A stretch of DNA of 64,000 nt, from contig NZ_VFMU01000001.1 in NCBI RefSeq assembly GCF_006715225.1, forward strand, positions 62,001-126,000, in the 5' to 3' direction. This document shows positions 8,599 through 16,781 of this stretch, in pieces (position 1 is the first letter of the stretch; each line of letters starts with the position of its first letter). The translations under genes were made by a program, and so were the position numbers. The stretch comes from Arthrobacter sp. SLBN-112 (lineage in GTDB: Bacteria > Actinomycetota > Actinomycetes > Actinomycetales > Micrococcaceae). The notes under the pieces are model-generated. The model worked only from the letters and a program-made list of their open reading frames with translations, was not told where the DNA came from and did no database searches.

Positions 8599-10476
8599 AT
8601 GACGAGGGCTTCGAGTCGAATTAGTCGACGGCAGAACAGCAGTGACGAGAATAGCGTCAAAACACGACGACGTCGGCGCATAATTCTTAGTTCTTGCGTT
8701 CTAGCAATCGCTTTACCTGCGGCGGTCGGGACGTGGCTGAGCCTTAAGGCCTTCGCTCTTAGGGAGGACCTTGCGGCGTTCTCAACTTTGATGCCGCAAT
8801 TGCAGGAACGCCTGATCGCAAGAGACTCGCTTGGTGCCGAGGAGGCTTACGAGTCTCTCCGGGAACATACCTCGTCAGCTACAGCAACGGTTAACGACCC
8901 AATGTGGGGTCTTGCATCTGCCCTTCCCTGGATTGGTCCGAATTTCGGAGCAACTTCGGAAATAGCCCGTTCTGCCAATGATGTCGTCGAATTAGGGGTG
9001 GGCCCCTTGGTTAACGTGTTCACATCGCTAGATTGGGAATCAGTTCTGCCCACTCGACTGGGCGCAGATTTGGCGCCCATACAGGGTGCCTCGCAAAAAG
9101 TAGCGGCTGCTTCCCATGCTGTGAAAGCTTCCTCGGATCGTCTGAACAATATCGAGGCGACTCACCTTCTGCCCGAGATTGCGCAGCCCCTGGTCATGGC
9201 GCAAAAGAAGCTCACTGCAGCGGCGGAAACACTTGAAGTGGCCTCCGATGCAGCGCAGCTCCTCCCCCAAATGATGGGAAGTGACAGTTCGCGGCATTAC
9301 TTGCTGATGATTCAAAACATCGCTGAAACCCGCGCTTCAGGTGGAATCCCTGGTGCCCTGGCAGTTCTAACTTTCGAAAACGGCCACATGTCTTTCGACC
9401 AGCAGAGCAGTGCTGCTGCCTTGGGAATCATGGCACCCGTCGTTCCGGTTGATCGGCAACAGCAGCAGATTTATTCGTCGCGCCTCGGCAAGTACATGCA
9501 GGATGTGAATCTAACGCCTGACTTTCCAACTGCTGCCGCAACTGCCCAAGCCATGTGGGAGAGGAAGACCGGGCAACGGGTAGATGGAGTGATCTCCATC
9601 GATCCTGCCGTCCTTAGTTATATCCTGCAGTCGACAGGACCTGTGGCACTTAACGGCCCGGAACTTGCAGAGATCAAGGCTTCAGGTCTACCGACGGAAC
9701 TAACAGGCGAAAACGTCGTACCGACGTTGCTGTCAGATGTCTACGCGAGAATCCAACAGCCAGAACTACAGGACTCATACTTCGCAGGAGTGGCTAAGGA
9801 AGTCTTTACTGCCCTCTCCAGCGGTAAAGGGGAACCCAAAGACCTTATTGCCGGCATTACTCGTGGAACGGAAGAACGCCGCGTCTTGGTTTGGTCTTCA
9901 GACTCTTCTGAGCAGTCCGTGCTAGCCAAGTACCCCGTGAGCGGATCTATCTCGGGCGCCAGTGTTTCACCTGCACAGTTTGGCTTGTACTTCAATGACG
10001 GAACCGGCGCCAAAATGGATTACTACGTCAAGCGCACTGTTCAGCTCATCAAAGAATGTCCGGCAGACGGATACGAGCAAACCACGGTTCGCGTCACCAG
10101 TACCAACACAGCGCCCGCTGACGCCGCCACTTCCCTGCCGGCGTATGTGACCGGTGCAGGAATTTACGGCGTTGCGGCGGGTTCGGTTCAAACAAATATC
10201 GTTGCCTACGGCCCGGTCCAGGCCAACGTGGAATCAGCGACTATCGACGGCGTGAAGGCACCGTTTGCCCCCTACCTGCACGCCGACAGGCCAGTAGGGG
10301 TGGTCGCTCAGCAACTCGCACCAGGCGAAAGTAAAACCGTCGAGTTCACGTTCGGGAAGATCGTCCAGCACACGGAACCTAACTTGGTTGTCACACCATC
10401 GGTGCAGGCTGTAAAGGATGTTATCCGTCCGACTGCAAATGCGTCCTGTGATCCGGGACAGTCACAGTCGCGTTAA
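8599..10476 (+). CDS. DUF4012-domain membrane-anchored protein
   Basis: A 625-residue protein with a basic N-terminus (KTRRRRR), one transmembrane helix at ~28-52 and a long extracytoplasmic part. The order LPWIGPN, then SRHYLLMIQNIAETRASGG and IPG, then a paired D/N-rich segment with PDFPTAAATAQAMWERKTG and VDGVISIDP, is the DUF4012 pattern as I know it from Gram-positive exopolysaccharide clusters. The biochemical role of DUF4012 is unknown; resemblance of the central segment to LytR-CpsA-Psr phosphotransferases is my impression only. It follows the sugar-phosphate transferase by 99 bp on the same strand, which ties it to polymer export or attachment. Confidence 0.8.
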   Translation: MTRASSRISRRQNSSDENSVKTRRRRRIILSSCVLAIALPAAVGTWLSLKAFALREDLAAFSTLMPQLQERLIARDSLGAEEAYESLREHTSSATATVNDPMWGLASALPWIGPNFGATSEIARSANDVVELGVGPLVNVFTSLDWESVLPTRLGADLAPIQGASQKVAAASHAVKASSDRLNNIEATHLLPEIAQPLVMAQKKLTAAAETLEVASDAAQLLPQMMGSDSSRHYLLMIQNIAETRASGGIPGALAVLTFENGHMSFDQQSSAAALGIMAPVVPVDRQQQQIYSSRLGKYMQDVNLTPDFPTAAATAQAMWERKTGQRVDGVISIDPAVLSYILQSTGPVALNGPELAEIKASGLPTELTGENVVPTLLSDVYARIQQPELQDSYFAGVAKEVFTALSSGKGEPKDLIAGITRGTEERRVLVWSSDSSEQSVLAKYPVSGSISGASVSPAQFGLYFNDGTGAKMDYYVKRTVQLIKECPADGYEQTTVRVTSTNTAPADAATSLPAYVTGAGIYGVAAGSVQTNIVAYGPVQANVESATIDGVKAPFAPYLHADRPVGVVAQQLAPGESKTVEFTFGKIVQHTEPNLVVTPSVQAVKDVIRPTANASCDPGQSQSR

Positions 10477-10632
10477 CACTATGTAAACCGACTGGATTGA
10501 GGTTGGTGACATGCCACGTCGGATGGTACCTTTTTCTTGGGATATTCATCCGTAGATCTGCACACGGTCTCGTGCAGAGGGGACATTTCCCCGAATCGGG
10601 TACCACACTTAAACGTCTCCGGGGGGACAAAT

Positions 10633-11238
10633 ATGAAGAAGACTTTCGCTGCACTCGCGCTTGCAGGCGCCATCGCACTTATTGGCTCGGCACCCGCCAT
10701 GGCCGCAACCTACCCGGCGCTTCCGCCGCAGGCAGCCGTTTCAGACGGCACCGTTGGCCCGGGTGAAACCTTCATCTTCCGGGGCCAGGGCTTCCGACCC
10801 TTCGAATCAGTTACGATTTTCGTCACGCCAGGCCAGGCTCCGGCCTCCAACGGTGCAACCTTTACCGGGGGTACAGCCGTTGCCGGGGTCATCCCCGTCT
10901 TCCTGGCACCGCAGGCGCTCAGCGCAACCGCAGACGCTCAGGGCGTTGTTTCGCTCCCGATCTCGATCAGTGAAGCGGGAACCTACTCCATCACTGCGAA
11001 GGGCAACGAATCCGGGATTACTGTTGGTCCCGTCACGGTCACCGTTGCAGCTTCGCTCGCCAACACCGGTGGCAACGCTGCCGGTGGCGCCCCCCTGGCT
11101 AACACGGGTGGCCTGGCCAACACCGGCGCCGACTCCGGCTTGGTCCTGTGGACCCTGGTTGGCGCCGGCGCACTGGCTGCCGGCGCAACCTCGGTCGTGG
11201 TGGTTCGCCGCCGCGCCAAGACTGAGGCTGCTGCCTAA
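10633..11238 (+). CDS. secreted surface protein with LANTG sorting signal
   Basis: A 201-residue exported protein. A signal peptide (MKKTF, hydrophobic core, APAMA-A) ends near residue 25. Residues ~30-140 form one beta-sandwich-like domain with GPGETFIFRGQGFRPFESV, resembling Ig-like surface domains. The C-terminus is a cell-wall sorting signal: LANTG, a hydrophobic helix of ~25 residues and RRRAK. LANTG fits the LAxTG motif used by class E sortases in high-GC actinobacteria. Unusually, LANTG occurs three times within about 25 residues before the helix. The ATG at 10633 has GGGGGGA upstream. It ends in a strong terminator at 11263, so it is a monocistron or the end of the DUF4012 unit. Confidence 0.85.
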   Translation: MKKTFAALALAGAIALIGSAPAMAATYPALPPQAAVSDGTVGPGETFIFRGQGFRPFESVTIFVTPGQAPASNGATFTGGTAVAGVIPVFLAPQALSATADAQGVVSLPISISEAGTYSITAKGNESGITVGPVTVTVAASLANTGGNAAGGAPLANTGGLANTGADSGLVLWTLVGAGALAAGATSVVVVRRRAKTEAAA

Positions 11239-11262
11239 CAGCAACGCTTCCTAGCACCAACG

Positions 11263-11304
11263 AAGGTGGGTGCATCTCCGGAAACGGAGATGCACCCACC
11301 TTTT
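11263..11304 (+). terminator. rho-independent terminator after the LANTG protein
   Basis: A perfect 18-bp stem (11263-11280 with 11285-11302) closed by a GAAA tetraloop and followed by a short T-containing tail. It is 24 bp after the stop codon of the surface protein gene. Confidence 0.85.
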
Positions 11305-11329
11305 GCTTTCTATGGTAACTATTAGGGCT

Positions 11330-11476
11330 ATGGGGAGACACTGGCGCAGAGCACCACGCGGGTACGACTTTTCCGTACCCCTCCCCCGGGCGCAGGCACT
11401 CCGCTACGCCCTTCTGGTGCTCCTCGCTGTATGTTCCCTCGGGACGGCCGCGTTCGCCCTCCTACAGACCTCCTGA
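11330..11476 (+). CDS. possible 48-residue single-helix membrane protein
   Basis: A short frame starting ATG at 11330 encodes a basic N-terminus (MGRHWRRAPRGYDF) and one hydrophobic helix near residues 25-44 (LRYALLVLLAVCSL). It ends 7 bp before the VanZ-like gene. The ribosome site is weak (TTAGGG). The charge pattern, helix and position favour a real small gene ahead of VanZ. It could also be chance, because it begins just after the terminator. I do not recognise a family. Confidence 0.3.
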   Translation: MGRHWRRAPRGYDFSVPLPRAQALRYALLVLLAVCSLGTAAFALLQTS

Positions 11477-11483
11477 GGCGTCT

Positions 11484-11942
11484 TTGATAATCCTCCAGAA
11501 CCATCGGCTCTGGCGCACGGTACTCGTAGCCATGCTCATTCCCCTGGCACTCATCGCCTTTTGGCCCTCGCCGGTGGACCAGCCTGTTTCAGGACAACTG
11601 TCCGCGGTTCTGCAGTTTCTGCACCGCAATGGCATGCCCCGGTGGTTCAACTACCAATTCGTCGAAGCCGCCGCAAACGTCGTCCTTTTCGTGCCGGTCG
11701 GTTTTGTGGGCGCACTCGCATTCACTGAAAAGCGCTGGTGGCAAATCTGGGCCTTTGGGCTCCTGATTTCCGGCTGCATCGAACTGGGCCAGCTCTTGTT
11801 TCTTCACAACCGCTTTGCAAGCCCGTCAGACATCATGACAAACACTGCAGGGGCTGTCATAGGTTCCCTCCTGGCGGCTTTGGCGGTCCAAACACAGCAG
11901 AGGCCCGCTGCCTTCCGGCAACGGGCCTCCAAGAAGCAGTAG
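11484..11942 (+). CDS. VanZ-like family membrane protein
   Basis: A 152-residue integral membrane protein with four hydrophobic segments. The VanZ-family signature is present: FVEAAANVVLFVPVGF, then GLLISGCIELGQLLF and RFASPSDIMTNTAGAVIG, which matches the family pattern of a conserved E, a Q and a final D-x-x-x-N-x-x-G. VanZ proteins are linked to low-level teicoplanin resistance, but most members are of unknown function. The TTG at 11484 has GAGGCG upstream. ATG at 11532 is an alternative, but it would cut into the first helix. It converges with galU, with 10 bp between the genes. Confidence 0.8.
   Translation: MIILQNHRLWRTVLVAMLIPLALIAFWPSPVDQPVSGQLSAVLQFLHRNGMPRWFNYQFVEAAANVVLFVPVGFVGALAFTEKRWWQIWAFGLLISGCIELGQLLFLHNRFASPSDIMTNTAGAVIGSLLAALAVQTQQRPAAFRQRASKKQ
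11902..11927. terminator. stem-loop at the VanZ/galU convergence
   Basis: GGCCCG (11902-11907) pairs with CGGGCC (11922-11927), and an inner TGCC/GGCA pairing surrounds a small loop. It lies inside the last codons of the VanZ gene and 26 bp past the galU stop, as expected for a shared terminator of convergent genes. The U-tract is poor. Confidence 0.45.
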
Positions 11943-11952
11943 GGCGTAACGA

Positions 11953-12843
11953 CTAGCCCACGAAGCTCTTCATCCAGGTCTTCAGGTCCTCGCCGAACTC
12001 CACGCGCTCGGACGCGAGCGTAATGACGGCCTTCAGGTAGCTTAGCTTGTCGCCGGTGTCGTAACGGCGGCCCTTGAAGACAACGCCATACACGCCGGAG
12101 CCTTCGCCCTCGCCCGCGGCGAGGGTCTGTAGGGCGTCGGTCAGCTGGATCTCGCCGCCGCGGCCGGGCTCGGTGTTCTCCAGGACGCCAAACACATTGT
12201 GGTGCAGCACGTAACGGCCAATAACGGCTAGGTTGGACGGCGCCTCGCCGACGGCCGGCTTCTCCACCAGGCTGTTGACGCGGACGTAGTCCTCGCCGTC
12301 CACGGCACTGACGTCCGCGCAGCCGTAGGCGCTGATCTGCGACGGATCAACCTCGATCAGCGCGATCACCGAACCGCCCGTCTTCTGCTGCACCTCCATC
12401 ATGGTGCCCAGCAGGTCCTCGGCCTCGTCGATGAGGTCGTCACCCAGGAGCACGGCAAACGGCTCGTCGCCTACGTGCTGCTGGGCGCAGAGCACTGCGT
12501 GGCCCAGGCCCTTGGCCTCGCCCTGACGGACGTAGTGGATGGGTCCCAGGTTGGAGGCGTACTCCACCAGGCCCAGCTTGTCCTTATCGCCCTTGGCCTC
12601 CAGCGCAGCTTCCAGGCCGGGTTCGCGGTCGAAGTGGTCTTCAAGGGCGCGCTTGTTGCGGCCCGTGATCATCAGCAGGTCGGTGAGCCCTGCGTCAATC
12701 GCTTCCTCCACCACATACTGGATGGCCGGGCGGTCTACCACCGGCAACATTTCCTTCGGCATTGCCTTTGTGGCGGGCAGGAAGCGTGTCCCCAATCCGG
12801 CAGCAGGAATGACGGCTTTGGTAATAGCTTTCCCCTTAGTCAT
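11953..12843 (-). CDS. galU: UTP--glucose-1-phosphate uridylyltransferase
   Basis: A 296-residue nucleotidyltransferase making UDP-glucose from UTP and glucose-1-phosphate in the cytoplasm. The substrate-binding start PAAGLGTRFLPATKAMPKEM, followed by VVDRPAIQYVVEEA, is diagnostic for GalU. FAVLLGDDLID carries the metal-binding Asp, and the C-terminal GRRYDTGDKLSYLKA is also conserved. Length is normal for bacterial GalU. It probably feeds the polysaccharide locus to its left. The gene starts only 9 bp after the end of the decayed paaG copy, so it may now be partly expressed from whatever promoter that fragment carries; AAGGTT precedes the ATG. Confidence 0.95.
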   Translation of the reverse strand: MTKGKAITKAVIPAAGLGTRFLPATKAMPKEMLPVVDRPAIQYVVEEAIDAGLTDLLMITGRNKRALEDHFDREPGLEAALEAKGDKDKLGLVEYASNLGPIHYVRQGEAKGLGHAVLCAQQHVGDEPFAVLLGDDLIDEAEDLLGTMMEVQQKTGGSVIALIEVDPSQISAYGCADVSAVDGEDYVRVNSLVEKPAVGEAPSNLAVIGRYVLHHNVFGVLENTEPGRGGEIQLTDALQTLAAGEGEGSGVYGVVFKGRRYDTGDKLSYLKAVITLASERVEFGEDLKTWMKSFVG

Positions 12844-12852
12844 AGCTGAACC

Positions 12853-13661
12853 TTACAAATCAGCGGCAGACAAAGGCAATTTGCCGCCGGTAAACTTCGG
12901 CTCACGCTTCTCCTGGAAAGCCCGGAAACCCTCCGCGTAGTCCTCGGTCTTGCAGAGCCGCGCCTGCTCCTCGTTTTCCTCCTGCATGGCCTCCCACAGG
13001 CCCAGGCGCTGGTCACGGATGTGCGCCACCAGCTCCTTCGAGGCAACGAAAGCCCCCGTCGCGCCGGCAGCAACGCGCTCAACAATCGCCCGCGTCGAAT
13101 CCAACAGTTCGGCGGCCGGCATGGCACGGCTGAACATGCCCTGAGCCACCGCCTCCGCGCCCGAAATCAGGTCCGCGGTGTAGATCAGGTCCAGCGTCCG
13201 GTGCATGCCCAGCCGCTCCGTGAAGTACCAGTGCCCGCCCGAATCCAGCGTGGCGCCCAGTTTGGCGAACGGCGAGCCGAACTTCGCGTTCTCCGCCACG
13301 TACACCACGTCCGTGGCCAGCAGCAGCCCCAGCCCCACACCCAGGCACGCGCCCTGCGCGGCAGCAAAAGTCGGGGCCGGAAAAGAAGCCATCTTCTTCA
13401 GCAGCGGCTCCACCAGCCCGCCCAGATACGCGGCGGCGTCGTCACTCTCCGGTGTGACCCCCGCAAGTCCCGGCCCGCGCAGAAGGCCCGGCCCTCTCCC
13501 CTCAGCAGCAGCGCCCGCACCTCACCACGTGAGGCGGCGGCAGCAGCGTCGTCGTACGCCTGGGTTAAATCCCGCAGCGCCTGCTCATCCAGCGAGTTCA
13601 GCTTGTGCGGCGCGTCCAGCACTACCTCGGCGATGCCGTTGCTGATGGAAAGGGAAATCAT
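12853..13661 (-). pseudogene. second copy of paaG-like enoyl-CoA isomerase, frameshifted
   Basis: This is a near-duplicate of the intact gene at 25384-26169. The N-terminal part (MISLSISNGIAEVVLD to FCAGRD, 13661 to ~13467) and the C-terminal part (VEPLLKKMASFPAP onward, from 13413) lie in different frames. Alignment with the intact copy shows one missing base near 13466, where GCAAG stands for GCGATG, shifting the frame after CAGRD. Everything else needed, including the LDSGG active-site segment, is kept. The last ~13 codons differ from the intact copy (GGKLPLSAADL instead of GSH). It is followed by galU and preceded by a paaE remnant, so a two-gene block was copied. A sequencing error at this base cannot be excluded. 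Confidence 0.85.
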
Positions 13662-13691
13662 GGAACTCCTTGGGTTGAAACGGAGAAAGAC

Positions 13692-13927
13692 CTAGACGTC
13701 GAAGTCGACCGTGACTTCCTTGCTGGTGGGGTGGCTCTGGCAGGTCAGGACGTAGCCCTTGTCCAGCTCATCCTGCTCCAGCGCGTAGTTCTCGTCCATG
13801 GTCACGCTGCCGGTGACCACCTTGGCCCGGCAGGTGCCGCACACTCCCCCGGCGCACGCGAACGGCTGCAGCTTCTCGGCGTCGATCCGGCCACTGAGCA
13901 GCGGCGCGATCCGCTGCTCCCGGGAAC
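13692..13927 (-). pseudogene. truncated paaE remnant (ferredoxin domain)
   Basis: It encodes the C-terminal [2Fe-2S] domain of PaaE (FACAGGVCGTCRAKVVTGSV, then CQSHPTSKEVTVDFDV). It is almost identical to 26199-26373, joined in frame to a stretch matching 26689-26725. Relative to the intact paaE, 315 bp (105 codons, 26374-26688) is missing, and homology stops near 13927, 23 bp before the dld stop codon. There is no start codon or reductase domain, so it cannot make a working reductase. It marks the upstream edge of the duplicated paa block. Confidence 0.8.
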
Positions 13928-13949
13928 GTGGCGGGGAGGTTCCGGTCCC

Positions 13950-16781
13950 CTACCGCGTGACCTCTTCCAGCAGTTCCAGGACGTGCTTGTAGTCCTGGCC
14001 CGTTGCGCGGGTCATGCCCAGCTCGCAGGTGCGGTTGCACGAGGCGTGCGCCGACGCGCCCAGTTGCCCCACTTCCAAAGCCTGCTCCCGGGTGGCGGAG
14101 GCGGTGAGCTCGGGGTGGAGCATTCCACGGTCCCCCGCGAAGGCGCAGCAGCCCCAGTTCACCGGCACATCCACCTTCTCCGCCACGGCCTGGGCCACCG
14201 ATTCCAGGGCACCGTTGATCCCCATCCGTGTAGAGGAGCAGGTGGGGTGCAAAGCCAGCGACTCGAGCTTTGCGTGCTCCGGCAGCCCGGGCAGGATGTG
14301 CTCGGCGACGAAGTCCACGGCATCAACGATCCGCAGCGGCCGCTGGCCCACCAGCGGGTCGTCGGCTTCCACCACCTGCCGGAGGCCCTCGGTGCAGGAC
14401 GACGCATCACAGATGATGGCCAGCTCGCCGTCCCGGGTTGCCTCCCGCAGCGCTGCCAGGGTCTTCTCCTTCATGGTCGCCTGGCCGGCCCCCATTCCCT
14501 TCGACGACCACGGGGTCCCGCAGCAGAGTGAATCGATGCCCTCCGGGACCAGCAGCGTGATCCCGGCCCGTTCACACAGCTGCTCCAGGCTGTACTGGAC
14601 TCCCCGTCCGCCAGCGGGACCACTTGGTTCGGAACCCGTATCGGCCGGCCCGAACATCGTCCCCACGCAGGCGGGGAAGTAGACGGCGTCCGGTGCCCGG
14701 TCCGGCGTCGGGCGCTTCCGTGCGGAACCGCCGCCGGGCAGCTCGGGCGAGTACAGCGGCACCGTGTCCGTGCCCAGCACCGCACGCGCCGCCTTGTTGG
14801 GGCCCACTACTGCCGGGGCCGGCAGCCTGTCCACCACGGTCAGGGCCAGCGAGGCCCCGCGTGTGACCCCGCTCCAGTGCTTGGCCGCAGCGTTCCAGGC
14901 CCCGTTGGCCACCGGACCGCCGTCCTCGCGGCGCAACCGCTTGACCAGCAGCCCGGTGTTGATGTCCACGGGGCAGGCCGTCTGGCACATGCCGTCCACG
15001 GCGCAGGTCTGCACGGACTCGTAGTCATAGTCCCGCTCCAGCTGTTTCACCAACGCCGTGTCGCCGGCAAGCCGTGCAGCCTCGATGGCCCGCAGGGTGA
15101 CGATGCGCTGGCGCGGCGTCAGGGTCAGGTCCTTGCTGGGGCACACCGGTTCGCAGTACCCGCAGGAGACGCAGCGGTCCACTTCCTCCGCCACCGGCGG
15201 CGCCGTCTTGATGTGCCGCAGGTGCGCCTGGGGATCATCGTCCATGAGCACGCCGGGATTGAGCATGCCGGCGGGATCGAACAGCTCCTTGATCCGGCGC
15301 ATTACGGCGTACAGCTCGTTCCCGTACTGCCGCCGCACATACGGTGCCATCACCCGGCCGGTGCCGTGCTCCGCCTTGAGAGAGCCGTCCTCCCCCAGGA
15401 CCAGGTCCACCATGTCCTCGGTGAACGCGCTGTACCTGTCCAGCTCCTCCGCCGTGGCGAAGCCGTCCGTGAGCATGAAGTGGACGTTGCCGTCCTTCGC
15501 GTGCCCAAAGATCACGCTGTTTTCGTACCGGTACTTGTCGAACAGCCTTATCAATTCACGGCACGTGCGGCCCAGGACCGGGACCGGCACCACGATGTCC
15601 TCCAGCAGCGCGGTGGTCCCCTGCGGCCGGGCACCCGCCACCGAGGCGTACAGACCCTTGCGCAGGTGCCACAGCTGGGCGCGTGCGGACGCATCAGCAG
15701 TGAACTGCGCCGGAGCGGCCAGCTTCAGGCCGGCGAGGGCGCGTTCGCCCACCTCGCGCAGTGCCGCAACCTGGTCCGGCTGCCCGGCGGAGTATTCCAC
15801 CAGCAGCGCCGCGTGTTCGCGCACCGCAAGGTCGCGTACGACGGCGGGAGTTCCCTTCAGCGTCTGGCCCACCTTGAGCGAGAGCGCGTCCAGGAGTTCC
15901 ACCGTGGCGGCGCGGGTGTCCACCAGCGCCGGCAAAGCGGCGTTGGCGGCCTGCAGGTCCGGGAAGACAAGCAGGCCGGTGGCGGAGTGCGAAAGCCGCG
16001 GGATGGTCCGGAACACCGCCTCTGCCACGAAGCCCAGGGTGCCTTCGCTGCCGACGATCAGGTGCGCCAGCATTTCCACCGGACGCTTGTAGTCCAACAG
16101 GGAGTTCAGGCCGTAGCCCATGGTGTTCTTCATGCTGAACTGCTGCCTGATGCGGTTCACGGAATCGCTGTTCCCCCGCACCCTTGCCGCGAGCTGCACC
16201 AAGCCGTCATACAGTTCCGGTTCCAGCGTCCGCAGCCGGGTGTCCGCGTCCGTTGCCCCGGTGTCAATTACCGTCCCGGACGGCAGCACCACGGTGAGCG
16301 ACTCGAGCGTGCGGTACGCATTGTCCACCGTTCCGCAGTTCATGCCCGAGGAGTTGTTCGCCACCACGCCGCCGATGGTGCACGCGGCCTCGCTGGCCGG
16401 GTCCGGCCCGAACTTGCGCCCGTAGGGCGCCAGCCGCGCATTCAGGGCACGCACCGTGACCCCCGGCTGCACGCGGACTCGCGCGCCGCCGTCGAGCACT
16501 TCAACATCCCGGAAGTTGCGGCGCACGTCCACCAGCACGCCGTCCGTGACGGCCTGTCCGCTGAGGCTGGTGCCGCCGGAGCGAAGGGTGAGCGGAACGC
16601 CCTGCGCCGCGCTGGCCCGGAGCAGGGCGCCCACCTCCGCGGCGTCCTTGGCCACGGCCACCGCCTGGGGGATGAGCAGGAAGTGCGAGGCGTCATGGGC
16701 GTTGGCGTGCAGGTCGATGGCACGGGTCTTCACCTGCGCGGGATCGGCCACTGCCTGCCGGAAGAATTCGAGTTTCTGCAT
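13950..16781 (-). CDS. FAD-binding and Fe-S D-lactate/2-hydroxyacid dehydrogenase
   Basis: A 943-residue membrane-associated oxidoreductase of the Dld-II/GlcD-GlcF fusion type, expected to oxidise D-lactate (or another D-2-hydroxyacid) and pass electrons to quinone. The N-terminal ~45-270 is a PP-loop FAD domain (TLRSGGTSLSGQAV, IGGVVANNSSGMNCG, VGSEGTLGFV). FGHAKDGNVH and KAEHGTGRV near 430-500 form the catalytic cap. Two 4Fe-4S motifs follow near 537 (CVSCGYCEPVC) and 595 (CAVDGMCQTAC), then two CCG-type cysteine motifs near 755 and 877. The ATG at 16781 overlaps the lldP stop by 4 bp (ATGA), proving the start. The pair forms an uptake-plus-oxidation operon controlled by the divergent GntR gene. 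Confidence 0.85.
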   Translation of the reverse strand: MQKLEFFRQAVADPAQVKTRAIDLHANAHDASHFLLIPQAVAVAKDAAEVGALLRASAAQGVPLTLRSGGTSLSGQAVTDGVLVDVRRNFRDVEVLDGGARVRVQPGVTVRALNARLAPYGRKFGPDPASEAACTIGGVVANNSSGMNCGTVDNAYRTLESLTVVLPSGTVIDTGATDADTRLRTLEPELYDGLVQLAARVRGNSDSVNRIRQQFSMKNTMGYGLNSLLDYKRPVEMLAHLIVGSEGTLGFVAEAVFRTIPRLSHSATGLLVFPDLQAANAALPALVDTRAATVELLDALSLKVGQTLKGTPAVVRDLAVREHAALLVEYSAGQPDQVAALREVGERALAGLKLAAPAQFTADASARAQLWHLRKGLYASVAGARPQGTTALLEDIVVPVPVLGRTCRELIRLFDKYRYENSVIFGHAKDGNVHFMLTDGFATAEELDRYSAFTEDMVDLVLGEDGSLKAEHGTGRVMAPYVRRQYGNELYAVMRRIKELFDPAGMLNPGVLMDDDPQAHLRHIKTAPPVAEEVDRCVSCGYCEPVCPSKDLTLTPRQRIVTLRAIEAARLAGDTALVKQLERDYDYESVQTCAVDGMCQTACPVDINTGLLVKRLRREDGGPVANGAWNAAAKHWSGVTRGASLALTVVDRLPAPAVVGPNKAARAVLGTDTVPLYSPELPGGGSARKRPTPDRAPDAVYFPACVGTMFGPADTGSEPSGPAGGRGVQYSLEQLCERAGITLLVPEGIDSLCCGTPWSSKGMGAGQATMKEKTLAALREATRDGELAIICDASSCTEGLRQVVEADDPLVGQRPLRIVDAVDFVAEHILPGLPEHAKLESLALHPTCSSTRMGINGALESVAQAVAEKVDVPVNWGCCAFAGDRGMLHPELTASATREQALEVGQLGASAHASCNRTCELGMTRATGQDYKHVLELLEEVTR

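Noticed and set aside
13950..16781. Split GlcD plus GlcF genes
   Set aside because: The frame is continuous from FAD domain to CCG motifs; it is one fused protein.
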